64,000 nt of DNA from Glycomyces arizonensis DSM 44726 (GCF_000482705.1 NZ_AXWO01000004.1:293088-357087), one strand, 5' to 3'; positions 1 to 8,942 are shown, counted from the stretch's first letter. Notes: generated by a model from the sequence alone, not told the origin. Translations and numbers: made by a program.

Positions 1-539
1 CGGAGACCCCACTTCAACCATTGCCAGAACGGCTGCCACTCGGTGGCCTTGAAGAAGTAGGCCATGGTGATTGCCGGGGTGTCCAAAGCAGTCTCAGCCG
101 AGAGGACCTGTAGTGCCGCGCGGTTCGTCATGCTCGTGCCGATGGTGATCTCATCTCTGGCCCGTTCGAGCAGCGTGCGCCTCCTGTGGTGCGGATATGA
201 GGACAACCGCTCCCGTTCCACCCCCGCGGACGACATGGACAGGTGGTACTCGTATCGTGTTCCGTCGAGTTCGACCTCGATGTCGTATCCGGTCGACCGT
301 TCTCCTGACACCTGGTCCAGCAGGAACGGGGCGAACAGGCTCCCGGAGAACCATTCGTCCAACATTCGGTCCTTGAATGACAGCGCCTCGATCAGGCTCG
401 ATTTCCCCGAGGCGTTGGCGCCGTAGATCGCGGCCACGGGAAGCGCGGCGAAGTCCCTGCCTCCCCTACTCGGCAGCATCGAGAGCTCCTGCTCATCGCG
501 GAGCGATTTGAAATTGGAGACTTTAAAGCCGATCAGCAT
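1..539 (-). CDS. AAA-type ATPase / ATP-binding protein, 3' part outside window (partial)
   Basis: The minus strand is open from an ATG at 539 to the window edge, about 179 codons. The product begins MLIGFKVSNFKSLRDEQELS and has a Walker A-like loop, GANASGKSS, at about residues 42-50. An FKSL/FRS start followed by GxNxSGKSS is typical of the SMC/RecF-like AAA proteins (AAA15/AAA21, OLD and RloC-like families), many of which are defence ATPases with a C-terminal nuclease or partner gene. The C-terminal half that would decide the subfamily is cut off. No housekeeping partner lies upstream: the next gene is a TetR regulator ending at 606 on the same strand. Family confident; biological role unknown. 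Confidence 0.75.
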   Translation of the reverse strand, partial: MLIGFKVSNFKSLRDEQELSMLPSRGGRDFAALPVAAIYGANASGKSSLIEALSFKDRMLDEWFSGSLFAPFLLDQVSGERSTGYDIEVELDGTRYEYHLSMSSAGVERERLSSYPHHRRRTLLERARDEITIGTSMTNRAALQVLSAETALDTPAITMAYFFKATEWQPFWQWLKWGL

Positions 540-605
540 GTCCGCACCTCCCTCTCTGAGAGGCTAGCATGCAGAAAAACTGTAGGTCAGCGCTTGAAAG
601 CGGCC

Positions 606-1385
606 TCACTCCTCGGTTTCGGCACTTTTGATGCGAGCTGCCTCCATGCGGGGGGCCAGGCCGTCGAGGAACAGGCCCAAGGCGAAGCGCATCGCGCCGT
701 GGGCGCTGAGGTCCCAGGCGGTCTCGTCGGTGAACTGCGCGATCGCCGGGTAGCGTCCCGACTGGAGCGCCTTGATCAGGTACGGCTCCTGCTGCCGCCA
801 CCACTCCAGCTCGTCGGCGGCGGGGCGCTCGTCCTCGGAGTCGCGCATCAGGTACTGCCGCGCGGTGCCGACGACGAGGTTCATCACGGATGTGATGACG
901 AGGTTGATCTCCTTGTCGGGCAGGTCGTGGCCTTCGAACGCGGCGACGGCGAAGTTGTACCCGTCCATCGAGTCCGGGCCCAAGACCGGCCTGCGCTGGT
1001 TGAGCTCCAGCAGCCACGCATGCGTCGAGTACACCTTCCACGTGCCCTCGGCGAGGAGTTCGAGCCGCTCGCGCCAGCCCATGCCGGACAGGTCGGGCGC
1101 ATCCGGCCCCACGCGTGAGAGCCGGTCCACCATGAGGTCGATGAGCTCGGCCTTGCCCGGCACGTAGCGGTAGATCGTCATGGTGCCGACGCCGAGCTCG
1201 GCGGAGACGCCCCGCATGCTGAAGCAGCTGCCCTCGCGGTCGGCGACGCGGATCGCGGCGTCCACGATCTGCTCCACGCTCAGCTTCGGCTTCGGCCCCG
1301 GCTTGCTCGGCTGCGGCTCGAAGTCGCGCCAGAGGAGCTCCAGGCTGCGTTTGGGGTCGCCCGCCCCCGTCTGTGGTGTCGCCAT
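606..1385 (-). CDS. TetR/AcrR family repressor of the adjacent ABC exporter
   Basis: A 259-residue protein. The N-terminal helix-turn-helix covers about residues 38-85 (VEQIVDAAIRVADREG, then LGVGTMTIYRYVPGKAELID), and a long all-helical ligand domain of the TetR_C type follows. The frame stays open far upstream, but the ATG at 1385 (MATPQTGAGD) is preferred because it gives the usual family length and leaves the divergent promoter free. It faces a DrrAB-like exporter across 87 bp that hold a large palindrome at 1411-1455. The likely role is a ligand-responsive repressor of the exporter and of itself. The ligand is unknown. Confidence 0.9.
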   Translation of the reverse strand: MATPQTGAGDPKRSLELLWRDFEPQPSKPGPKPKLSVEQIVDAAIRVADREGSCFSMRGVSAELGVGTMTIYRYVPGKAELIDLMVDRLSRVGPDAPDLSGMGWRERLELLAEGTWKVYSTHAWLLELNQRRPVLGPDSMDGYNFAVAAFEGHDLPDKEINLVITSVMNLVVGTARQYLMRDSEDERPAADELEWWRQQEPYLIKALQSGRYPAIAQFTDETAWDLSAHGAMRFALGLFLDGLAPRMEAARIKSAETEE

Positions 1386-1410
1386 AGGGGCCTCATGATA
1401 TCCGCTTGCG

Positions 1411-1455
1411 AACCGGGTACAGTGTACGCTATGTTTGAGTACATCGTACCCGGTT
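1411..1455. promoter_or_regulatory. Palindromic TetR operator between regulator and exporter
   Basis: Perfect 10-bp arms AACCGGGTAC (1411-1420) and GTACCCGGTT (1446-1455) share their centre with an inner pair TGTAC/GTACA (1423-1427 and 1439-1443). Read another way, there are two GTAC-N3-GTAC sites (1417-1427 and 1439-1449) 22 bp apart, about two helical turns. That is the geometry expected for two TetR dimers. It lies between the divergent starts at 1385 and 1473. Assignment to the adjacent TetR is inferred. Confidence 0.8.
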
Positions 1456-1472
1456 AAGGGAGACCACTCAAG

Positions 1473-2432
1473 ATGACCACCACGACAGTCGAGGTCGAGA
1501 ACCTCGGCAAACGATTCAAAGACACCACCGCCCTCGAAGGATTCGGCATCAGCGCCGAATCCGGCACCGTCCTCGGCCTTCTCGGCCCCAACGGCGCGGG
1601 CAAGACCACTACCGTGCGCATCCTCACCACCCTGCTGCGCTTCGACACCGGCCGCGCCGCCGTCGCCGGATTCGACGTCGCCCGCGACGCCCGCCAGGTG
1701 CGGCGCCGCATCGGCCTGACCGGCCAGCAGACCGCCGTCGACGACCTCCTCACCGCCCGCCAGAACCTCGTCCTGTTCGGCAAGCTCTTCCGCCTGAACA
1801 AGGCCGAGGCCCGCGAGCGCGCCGCCGAACTGCTCGACCAGTTCAGGCTCGGCGAGGCCGCCGACCGATCGCCCAAGCAGTTCTCCGGCGGCATGAAGCG
1901 CCGCCTCGACCTCGCCGCCAGCATGATCCTGGCCCCGCAGGTCCTGTTCCTCGACGAGCCGACCACCGGCCTCGACCCGGCCGGGCGCCGCGAGGTCTGG
2001 GACACCGTCTCGCACCTCGCCGCCGACGGCACCACCGTCGTGCTCACCACCCACTACCTCGACGAGGCCGACCGGCTGTGCGACCGCATCGCCGTCATCG
2101 ACCACGGCCGCAACATCGTCGAGGACACGCCCATGGGCCTCAAGCGCCGCATGGGCGCCGACCGCCTCGAGATCGTCGCCGCCGACCCGGACGACCTGCC
2201 GGTCCTCGTCGGCATCGTCGAGCCGCTCGCCGACGGCGGAGTCGCCACTGACGAGACCGCCGCCGCCGTCTCGGCGCCCGTCACCGAACCGGTCGCGGCC
2301 CTGACCGCCGCCGCCACGGCCGTGCGGGACAAGCACCTCACCGTCGCCGACATCGGTCTGCGGCGCCCCACCCTCGATGAGGCGTTCCTCGAACTCATCG
2401 GCACCACCGGCAAAGAGGAGGACCGGACATGA
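1473..2432 (+). CDS. ABC exporter ATP-binding subunit, DrrA-like
   Basis: A 319-residue cytoplasmic ATPase that powers an antibiotic/drug-type exporter. Walker A is GPNGAGKT (about 38-45), the signature is FSGGMK (137-142), Walker B is VLFLDE (157-162), and the H-loop His194 is in LTTHYLDEAD. A C-terminal regulatory domain ends in RRPTLDEAFLELIG, characteristic of the DrrA/daunorubicin-resistance group. The start follows a GGGAGA ribosome site and lies just downstream of the TetR operator. The stop overlaps the permease start by 4 bp (ATGA), so the two are translationally coupled. Substrate unknown; regulation by the divergent TetR is inferred. Confidence 0.93.
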   Translation: MTTTTVEVENLGKRFKDTTALEGFGISAESGTVLGLLGPNGAGKTTTVRILTTLLRFDTGRAAVAGFDVARDARQVRRRIGLTGQQTAVDDLLTARQNLVLFGKLFRLNKAEARERAAELLDQFRLGEAADRSPKQFSGGMKRRLDLAASMILAPQVLFLDEPTTGLDPAGRREVWDTVSHLAADGTTVVLTTHYLDEADRLCDRIAVIDHGRNIVEDTPMGLKRRMGADRLEIVAADPDDLPVLVGIVEPLADGGVATDETAAAVSAPVTEPVAALTAAATAVRDKHLTVADIGLRRPTLDEAFLELIGTTGKEEDRT

Positions 2433-3262
2433 CCGCCGCGACGCTTCCCGACGAGACCCTCGGCGCCCGCGTCAAGTGGACGCTCCACGACTACCGCGCC
2501 ATCGTCGGCCAGGAGTTCACGCACATCGTCCGGGAGCCGGCCAACTTCGCCTGGCAACTGGGCTTCCCGATCGTCATGGTGCTGCTGTTCGTGTACGTCT
2601 TCGGCTCGGCCATGGACGTCACCGGGCAGGGCGCGGGCGTCGACTACGTCGCCTACGCCATGCCGGGCATGTTCGCCATGACCATGGCCTTCGGGTTCAT
2701 GAACACCGCCATGGCCGTCGCCTACGCCAAGGAGAAGGGCTTCGTCGACCGGGTCCGCTCGATGCCGATGGCCTCCTCGGCCGTCGTCGTCGGCCGCAAC
2801 ATCGCCGACACCATCCACGCCGCGATCGACCTGACCGTCCTGGCCGTCATCGCCCTGGTCATCGGCTGGCGCTCCGAAGGGACGCTCCTGGAGACGATCG
2901 GCGCGTTCGCACTGCTGCTGTGGCTGCGCTTCGCGCTCATCTGGGTCGGCGTCTGGATCGGCCTGTCGGTGAAGAACGTCGAGCAGGCGAGCAACCTGTT
3001 CGCGCTCGCCTTCCCGTTCGGCATGGTCTCCTCGGTGTTCACCCCGCCCGAGCTCATGCCCGACTGGCTGGGCGCCATCGCCGCGTGGAACCCTGTCTCG
3101 GCCACCGCGACCGCGATCCGCGAGCTGTTCGGCAACCCCGCGGCCGTCGGCGGCTCCTGGCCCGAGACGCACGCCCTCGCCGCGGCGATCCTGTGGCCGG
3201 TGGCCATCACGCTGATCTTCATGCCGCTGGCCGTCCGCCGCTTCCAGAACCTCGGCCGCTGA
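2429..3262 (+). CDS. ABC exporter membrane subunit, DrrB-like (ABC-2 type)
   Basis: A 277-residue permease with an amphipathic N-terminus followed by about six transmembrane segments (for example FPIVMVLLFVYVFGSAMDV, then LTVLAVIALVIGW and the C-terminal ILWPVAITLIFMPLAV). The motif FTPPELMPDWLGAIAAWNPV matches the conserved ABC-2/DrrB loop. It overlaps the ATPase gene by 4 bp and is followed by a bidirectional terminator hairpin. With the preceding ATPase it should form a 2+2 exporter in the cell membrane. Substrate not predictable. Confidence 0.92.
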   Translation: MTAATLPDETLGARVKWTLHDYRAIVGQEFTHIVREPANFAWQLGFPIVMVLLFVYVFGSAMDVTGQGAGVDYVAYAMPGMFAMTMAFGFMNTAMAVAYAKEKGFVDRVRSMPMASSAVVVGRNIADTIHAAIDLTVLAVIALVIGWRSEGTLLETIGAFALLLWLRFALIWVGVWIGLSVKNVEQASNLFALAFPFGMVSSVFTPPELMPDWLGAIAAWNPVSATATAIRELFGNPAAVGGSWPETHALAAAILWPVAITLIFMPLAVRRFQNLGR

Positions 3263-3284
3263 GGACCTGAAGGAAACCAGGAAA

Positions 3285-3332
3285 GAGGCGGGGCCGCGCC
3301 GTCACCCGAAAGACGGCGCGGCCCCGCCCCTC
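3285..3332. terminator. Bidirectional GC-rich terminator hairpin
   Basis: A stem of about 18 bp (3285-3303 against 3312-3332, one bulged C) with an 8-nt loop lies between the exporter operon and the convergent propeller gene, whose stop codon begins at 3332. Confidence 0.8.
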
Positions 3333-5230
3333 TACCAGGCCACCCATTCGGTGGTCTCGTAGTCGCCGCCGATCTCGCTGGCCATGAGCCCGCTGTGGGA
3401 CACGGTCCACAGGTGGTCGCCGATGACCAGGCTCCGCACGATCTCGTTGCCGTAGTAGGAGTCCTCGCTCCCGCCGCTCGGCGCCTCGTGCTCGATCCAG
3501 GCCGCCTCGGTCACCGTGCCCTCGCCGATCTCCAGGACGACCGCGCCCGCGCTCGACTCGTAGTCGTCCCAGTCCCACGCGGGCAGCACCACGATGCCCT
3601 CGGGCTCCCAGTACAGGAAGCCGTGCGGGTCCCACTCGGCCGTCGAGTTCGCGCCGGGCCGCTCGTACTGGTCGAGCACGGCCGCCTCCGCGCCGGAGAC
3701 GTCGAACAGGCTCACCTGGAGCCCGGTCGTCACACCCTCGTCGGTGGCCTCCTGGCCGACGCCGAGCAGGCGCCCGTCGGCGACCGGGTGCAGGTACGCC
3801 GAGTAGCCGGTGATCTTCAGCTCTCCGGTGACCTTCGGGGCTGCCGGGTCGGACAAGTCCAGTGTGTACAAGGGATCGGTCTGGCGGAACGTCACCACAT
3901 AGCCGGTGTCGCCGACGAACCGGACGGCGTAGATCTGCTCGTCCACGCCGAGATCGGTGACCGAGCCGACCTCGGTCAACGCGTCGTCGCCGACCTCGAG
4001 CACGGTCACCGTCGACTTCGCCGGCTCGCCCCCCTCGCCCGGAGCGATGTCGTCCGTCCAGCCCCACCACGACGCGGTGTCCTCGGTGGTCGCCACGCGC
4101 AGATGCCCGCCGTACTCGCTCATCGAATATTGATTGAGCAGCGTCCCGGGCACCGCCGACTCCCCGGCCAGGCGCGGCCGGTCCCCGTCGAACACGAACC
4201 GGTAGATCTCCGTCTCGGCCTTCGGGTCCTCGTCGTCCCAGTCGTGGTCGTCATGCGCCAGGTAGAGGCTCTCGGCGGTGCCGTGGACGGTGCCGCCGTC
4301 GGCCATCACCGTCACCGGCTCCACCTCGGACCACGCCCCGTCGGCGGCGAGCGCCAGCACCGACACGGTCGCGGTGCCCTCGAACCGCTCGGGGTGGGCG
4401 ATGTCGCCGCACGGGATCTCGCCGTCCACGCCGTTGACGCTCCAGTCCGGCAGCCAGTCCTCCAACTCGGTGGAGCGCACCGCCCTGCGCACGTCGGCGA
4501 TGTCGCTGCCCGAGTCGTAGAACTCCTCCCACATCGGCTCGACGTGCGGCGCCGACGAGACCGCCAAGCGGACCTGGCCGTCGACCATGCGGGCGTCCAG
4601 CATGGAGCCCTCCATCGCGAACGTGTCGAGCACGTCGAGCGTGCGCGGGTCGAGCCGGTCGACGGTGAGCGACGAGTAGTAGTACCCGCCCCGGTCGCGG
4701 TCCTGCCCGTACATGACCAGCAGCTCGTCGTCGCCGAGGAACATCCGGTGGTCCCACGTCTCCCAGCCGTACTCGCGCTCGGCGACGACCTCGGCGGTGC
4801 GCGCGTCCACCACGCGCAGGACGGTGTCGACGACGCTGTAGACGAACTCGCCGTCGGTCTTGACCATGTCGGGCTCGTCGACCCCGGCGACGGCCGTGTT
4901 CGTCTCCGAATGCGGCGCGGTCGAACTCGTGTCGCCCGCCCCCGCGTCGTCGCCCGGGGCGGCGGCCTCGGCCTCGGCCAGGGTGCCGTCCTCCTGGGCG
5001 AACTCGACGCCGCCGCGCTGGTCCCGGCTGCGGTAGCGCTCGGTGAGGGAGCCGAGGACGGACCTCTGGATGCCCTCCAGGGCGTCCTCGCAGGAGTTGT
5101 AGGACGCCAGCCTCGCGGAGGCCGGCACCCACGGCTCGGCCGGTTCGATGCGGGCCTCGGATTGGACGGTGCACGCGCCGACCGCCAGTACGGCAACGGC
5201 GGCGCCGAGAGGTATGAGTGGGTGTCGCAT
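3332..5230 (-). CDS. Secreted beta-propeller domain lipoprotein
   Basis: A 632-residue protein. The signal peptide ends in a lipobox, LAVGAC (Cys at about 20), so it should be lipid-anchored on the outer face of the membrane. After a low-complexity acidic linker comes a long domain of beta-propeller strands (repeated patterns such as DGEFVYSVVDTVLRVVDA and VRFVGDTGYVVTFRQ). This matches the actinobacterial/archaeal family of secreted C-terminal beta-propeller proteins distantly related to WD-40. No catalytic motif is visible. It is convergent with the exporter operon and has no obvious partner. Fold confident; function unknown. Confidence 0.85.
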   Translation of the reverse strand: MRHPLIPLGAAVAVLAVGACTVQSEARIEPAEPWVPASARLASYNSCEDALEGIQRSVLGSLTERYRSRDQRGGVEFAQEDGTLAEAEAAAPGDDAGAGDTSSTAPHSETNTAVAGVDEPDMVKTDGEFVYSVVDTVLRVVDARTAEVVAEREYGWETWDHRMFLGDDELLVMYGQDRDRGGYYYSSLTVDRLDPRTLDVLDTFAMEGSMLDARMVDGQVRLAVSSAPHVEPMWEEFYDSGSDIADVRRAVRSTELEDWLPDWSVNGVDGEIPCGDIAHPERFEGTATVSVLALAADGAWSEVEPVTVMADGGTVHGTAESLYLAHDDHDWDDEDPKAETEIYRFVFDGDRPRLAGESAVPGTLLNQYSMSEYGGHLRVATTEDTASWWGWTDDIAPGEGGEPAKSTVTVLEVGDDALTEVGSVTDLGVDEQIYAVRFVGDTGYVVTFRQTDPLYTLDLSDPAAPKVTGELKITGYSAYLHPVADGRLLGVGQEATDEGVTTGLQVSLFDVSGAEAAVLDQYERPGANSTAEWDPHGFLYWEPEGIVVLPAWDWDDYESSAGAVVLEIGEGTVTEAAWIEHEAPSGGSEDSYYGNEIVRSLVIGDHLWTVSHSGLMASEIGGDYETTEWVAW

Positions 5231-5304
5231 GACCTTCCGACGCCGCCGCGCCCGGTTCGGTTCCCTCCGGCGGCCTCACGAAGCCGGAAGGAACCGACGC
5301 CTCG

Positions 5305-6147
5305 TCATCCCTTGGTGCCGCCCGAGGTCAGTCCGCTGATCAGGTGCCGCTCGGCGAAGCCGTAGAAGATCAGCGCCGGGAGCATCGCGAGCATGACGAA
5401 CGCGAGGATCCTCGCGGTGTCGGTGGAGTACTGGCCCGAGAACTGCGTGACGCCGATCGGCAGCGTCCACATGTTCGGGTCCTGCAGCACCACCAGCGGC
5501 AGCAGGAAGTTGTTCCAGCTGGCCACCAGCGCCAGCACCGAGACCGTCGCCAGCGCCGGGCGGGCCATCGGCAGCAGGATCGTCAGGAAGAACCGCCACG
5601 GGCCCGCCCCGTCGATGGTCGCCGCCTCCTCGATCTCGCCGGGGATGGCGCGGAAGAAGCTGCGCAGGATGATGATCGTCAGCGGCAGCCCGAACGCCGC
5701 CTGCGGCAGGATCACGCCCATCGGGTTCTCCAGCAGCCCGAGCGTGCGCAGGATGATGAACAGCGGCAGCACCGCCACCGTGAACGGGAACATCATCCCG
5801 GTGGCGAACAGCATGAACAGGAACTCCCGGCCGCGGAAGGCGTAGCGCGCGAACACGAACGCCACCATCGCCGCCGCCGCGACCACGATGAAGGTGCTCA
5901 CCAGCGCGATGCCGATCGAGTTGAACACCTGCTGCCAGAACGAGTCGGACTCGAGCACGTCGGTGTAGTTCTGGGTGTTCCACGGGTTCGGCAGGCCCAG
6001 CGCGTTCTCGCGCAGCTGCTGGTTGTCCTTGAACCCGCCCAGCAGGGCGAACAGGATCGGTACGGCCACGAACAGCGTGGTGATGCCCGCGGCGATGTAG
6101 AAGCCGGTGTTGCGCAGGAACTTCCCGCGCGGCGTCATGACGCTCAT
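5305..6147 (-). CDS. Carbohydrate ABC transporter permease, MalG-type
   Basis: A 280-residue inner-membrane permease with six predicted helices. The EAA loop, EIEEAATIDGAGPWRFF (about residues 172-188), docks the ATPase. It ends 74 bp before the propeller gene's start and overlaps the MalF-type gene by 4 bp (start 6147, upstream stop 6144). It is the last gene of a solute-binding protein / MalF / MalG operon. No ATPase gene is present here; in actinomycetes such importers usually share a distant MsiK-type ATPase. Confidence 0.93.
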   Translation of the reverse strand: MSVMTPRGKFLRNTGFYIAAGITTLFVAVPILFALLGGFKDNQQLRENALGLPNPWNTQNYTDVLESDSFWQQVFNSIGIALVSTFIVVAAAAMVAFVFARYAFRGREFLFMLFATGMMFPFTVAVLPLFIILRTLGLLENPMGVILPQAAFGLPLTIIILRSFFRAIPGEIEEAATIDGAGPWRFFLTILLPMARPALATVSVLALVASWNNFLLPLVVLQDPNMWTLPIGVTQFSGQYSTDTARILAFVMLAMLPALIFYGFAERHLISGLTSGGTKG

Positions 6148-7145
6148 GAGCGGCTCCCTTCACTGGCGGCACTGCCGGTCAAGCCCCCGGCCAGGTCCCG
6201 CTTGAGCACATAGCGCTGGTAGAACAGCGCGAACACGAAGCTGATCAGGAACATCGCGATCGACAGCGCCGAGGCGTAGCCGATCCGGTTCCGCTGGAAG
6301 CCCTGCTCGTACATGGTGATGGCCATGGTCTCCGAGGCGTGGAACGGGCCGCCGTCGGTCAACACGTACACCAGGTCGAACAGCTGGACCACCCCGATGA
6401 TGGACAGGAAGACGGTGATGCGCACCGTCGGGCCCATCAGCGGCAGGGTGATGCGGCGGAACATCTGCCAACCGGTGGCGCCGTCGATGGCGGCGGCCTC
6501 GTAGAGCTCGTCGGGAATGTTCTGGCGCCCGGCCAGGTACAGGATCATGTGGAAGCCGAAGAACTTCCAGCTCAGGACCCCGAACACGACGAACAGGACG
6601 ATCGAGCGGTCCGAGAGCCACCCGATCTGGGCGTCGACGCCGACGGCCCCGAGCAGGGCGTCGGCGAAGCCTCGCGAGGGCGAGAAGATCAGGCCGAACA
6701 GGACGGCCGTGACCGCCTCGGTGAGCACGTAGGGCATGAAGAACAGCAGCCGGAAGATCGTGCGGCCGGGGAAGCGCTGGTGCAGCAGCATCGCCAGGCC
6801 GAACGAGAGCGGCAGCTGGAGGACCAGCGACATCACGACGAACAGCAACGCGTGCCACAGGTCGCCGAGGAAGACGTCGTCATGGAGCAGCTCGGTGAAG
6901 TTGTCCAGCCCGATGAAGTCGGTCGGCGCTCCCCCGAGCCCGTTCCAGCGGAAGAAGCCCACATAGGCCGCGAAGATGACCGGTACGGTCACGAACAGCA
7001 GGAACAGGGCCAGGCCGGGGGTGATGAAGGTGGCTATGGTCCCCGCGCCGGGGCGCCCGGACGCCCGACGGCGGGATTTCCCGCCGCCGCGGCCGTCCGG
7101 GCGCCCCTCGGCCGGAGCCGATATGGGGGTCTTGGTGGCTGTCAC
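6144..7145 (-). CDS. Carbohydrate ABC transporter permease, MalF-type
   Basis: A permease of about 333 residues with six helices and the EAA loop ELYEAAAIDGATGWQMF. I prefer the GTG at 7145, which overlaps the upstream stop (GTGA) in the usual coupled arrangement. An in-frame ATG at 7160 would add five residues inside the preceding gene. The N-terminus is an unusually Arg/Gly-rich cytoplasmic tail (ESRR-like cluster up to about residue 35) before the first helix. It pairs with the MalG-type subunit to form the sugar channel. Confidence 0.9.
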   Translation of the reverse strand: MTATKTPISAPAEGRPDGRGGGKSRRRASGRPGAGTIATFITPGLALFLLFVTVPVIFAAYVGFFRWNGLGGAPTDFIGLDNFTELLHDDVFLGDLWHALLFVVMSLVLQLPLSFGLAMLLHQRFPGRTIFRLLFFMPYVLTEAVTAVLFGLIFSPSRGFADALLGAVGVDAQIGWLSDRSIVLFVVFGVLSWKFFGFHMILYLAGRQNIPDELYEAAAIDGATGWQMFRRITLPLMGPTVRITVFLSIIGVVQLFDLVYVLTDGGPFHASETMAITMYEQGFQRNRIGYASALSIAMFLISFVFALFYQRYVLKRDLAGGLTGSAASEGSRS

Positions 7146-8428
7146 GCCTCTTCCGCCCATGCCTCGTTGATCATCTGGACCATCTCCTCGGGACTGAGCT
7201 CACCCACGATCAGGCCCGAGGTGGCCTCGACGATGGCGCCGCCGACGGCCGGCGGGTACTCCTGGTCGAGGTAGAGCTGGACGCCGGTGGCGCTGCCCAT
7301 CGCGTCGACGACCATCTGGACGCCCGGCGCCATCTCCACGCCCAGCGAGGCCGGGTCGGCCGCGACGGTGGTGAACGGGCCGTCCTCGACGCCGCGCGCC
7401 ATCTGCTCGGGCTGGTTGATGTAGCACAGGAAATCGAAGATCTCCTCGGGCGCGTCGGCGCCGACCGCGAAGCCGTTGCCGCCGCCGAGGTACTCGGTGG
7501 TGGTGCCCGGGCCGCCCTCGACGGTCGGGAACGGGAAGAACCCGAGCGCGTCGCCGAGGCCGTCGTTGCCCGCCTCGGTGGCCATCGAGTTGGGCGCCCA
7601 CTGGCCCATCAGCGACATGGCGGTGGTGCCGCTGCCCATGTGCGCGGACTGGCCGTCGGGGCCGCCGAAGGACGTCGCCTCGAAGCCCTCCTGGAACGGG
7701 TCCATGGCGACCAGCTCGGCGAACATCTCGCCGGCCTTGACGAAGCCCTCGCCGGAGAAGTCGCCGGCCTCGGCCCCGGCCTCAAGCCCGTCGAGGCCGG
7801 CCAGGCGCATGGCCAGGTAGGCCCAGTAGTAGTGGGCGGTCCACGGCTCGCCACCGGCGAGCGCGATCGGGGCGATGCCCGCGTCCTTGAGCGCCTGGAC
7901 GTCGTCGAGGAACTCGGCCCACGTGGTGGGCGGCGCGTCGATGCCGGCCTGGGCGAACAGGTCCTTGTTGTACCAGAACCCGACCACGCCCGCGTCGAAC
8001 GGGACGCCGTAGAGCTTGCCGTCGATGGTGTACGGCTCAAGGGCGATCGGGTTGATGTTGTCGATGCAGTCGTCGAGCTTGCCGGTCAGGTCCTGGACCA
8101 GCCCGGCCTCGACCTGCTGGGCGAGCACGCCGCCGCCCCAGGTCTGGAACAGGTCGGGGACCTCGCCGGACTGGGCGGCGGTGCCCATGCGGTCTTTGAA
8201 CGCCTGGTTCTCGATCGGCTGGATGTCGAAGGAGAGGCCGGAGTCCTCGGACCACTCGTTCGCCATGTCCTCCCAGGTGGAGAGCATCGGGTCGTTGTTC
8301 TGGATGTGCCACCACGAGATGTCGGCGTCACTTTCGGAATCGTCACCGCAGGCGGCGGTGCCGACCACCAGTGCCGCGGCGGCACCGGCCGCTGCGAGCG
8401 CCCGGAGCCTGACAAGGGGTCTGCTCAT
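7142..8428 (-). CDS. Extracellular sugar-binding lipoprotein of ABC importer
   Basis: A 428-residue family-1 solute-binding protein. The signal peptide ends at a lipobox, VVGTAAC (Cys at about 27), followed by GDDSES. Typical fold landmarks are IAGGEPW-like turns, GVPFDAGVVGFWYNKDLF, and a Trp/Tyr-rich binding groove (TAHYYWAYLAMRLAG). A GGAAC ribosome site precedes the ATG. It is first gene of the importer operon, downstream of a GAAAGTTTC palindrome that resembles LacI-family sugar operators. The ligand is probably an oligosaccharide and cannot be specified. Confidence 0.93.
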   Translation of the reverse strand: MSRPLVRLRALAAAGAAAALVVGTAACGDDSESDADISWWHIQNNDPMLSTWEDMANEWSEDSGLSFDIQPIENQAFKDRMGTAAQSGEVPDLFQTWGGGVLAQQVEAGLVQDLTGKLDDCIDNINPIALEPYTIDGKLYGVPFDAGVVGFWYNKDLFAQAGIDAPPTTWAEFLDDVQALKDAGIAPIALAGGEPWTAHYYWAYLAMRLAGLDGLEAGAEAGDFSGEGFVKAGEMFAELVAMDPFQEGFEATSFGGPDGQSAHMGSGTTAMSLMGQWAPNSMATEAGNDGLGDALGFFPFPTVEGGPGTTTEYLGGGNGFAVGADAPEEIFDFLCYINQPEQMARGVEDGPFTTVAADPASLGVEMAPGVQMVVDAMGSATGVQLYLDQEYPPAVGGAIVEATSGLIVGELSPEEMVQMINEAWAEEA

Positions 8429-8504
8429 TGGAGTTGTTCCTTTCGAGGGATTGAGGGTGACTCGGCCGATGCTTGTCCGGGGCAGAGCGAGGGTTGCGGG
8501 ATCC

Positions 8505-8513
8505 GAAAGTTTC
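8505..8513. promoter_or_regulatory. Candidate LacI-family operator upstream of sugar importer
   Basis: The palindrome GAAAGTTTC (extended: CCGAAAGTTTCAGG) lies 77 bp upstream of the binding-protein start. Short GAAA-N-TTTC palindromes are typical of LacI-type regulators of actinomycete glycoside uptake. No regulator gene is adjacent. Confidence 0.5.
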
Positions 8514-8522
8514 AGGACAAGT

Positions 8523-8555
8523 ATCGGTAATTTTCGATGTGGTCATAGTACCGAT
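8523..8555. promoter_or_regulatory. Inverted repeat ATCGGTA...TACCGAT in importer upstream region
   Basis: Perfect 7-bp arms at 8523-8529 and 8549-8555 with a 19-nt spacer. The 354-bp stretch between the binding-protein gene and tRNA-Gly holds this repeat and the GAAAGTTTC site but no credible coding sequence. Confidence 0.4.
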
Positions 8556-8782
8556 GCGAGGAGCGGATGTGAAGAGGGTCTCCCTTTCCTAACCAACGGG
8601 AAAATTCCGCAGTCCGGTGGAAAGCGCGTGCTACATCATGAGGGCAAAGCGACATGGGGGATGCCCGAGGCGAAACGGGACTCGAGTGGGCCGTGCGGCT
8701 GAATGCATCGCTGCGGAAGGCGCCTGGAAAAGCGAAAACCTCCGGCGACGGGCCGGAGGCATTGCGGAGATGGTTCGCTATG

Positions 8783-8856
8783 TGGAGCGGGTGACGGGAA
8801 TCGAACCCGCTTCTCAACCTTGGGAAGGTCGCATTCTACCAGTGAACTACACCCGC
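8783..8856 (-). tRNA. tRNA-Gly (anticodon CCC)
   Basis: On the minus strand the acceptor arm GCGGGTG pairs with CACCCGC, followed by T and an encoded CCA. The T-arm is CGGGTTCGATTCCCG. The anticodon stem CGACC/GGTTG (one G-T pair) encloses the loop TTCCCAA, giving anticodon CCC at positions 34-36. The full cloverleaf is present in 74 nt. Confidence 0.95.
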
Positions 8857-8942
8857 GTGCGCCGCTTCGAAACGCTGCCGAGCGGGCCGTGACGAGTATA
8901 CAAGCCCGGCCCGCTCGCGCATGAGCGGCCTGTCGAGCGAGG

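Noticed and set aside
606..2336. TetR frame extended upstream through the ABC ATPase gene
   Set aside because: The extension is antisense to the clear DrrA-like gene and lacks TetR similarity; the start at 1385 fits length and promoter.
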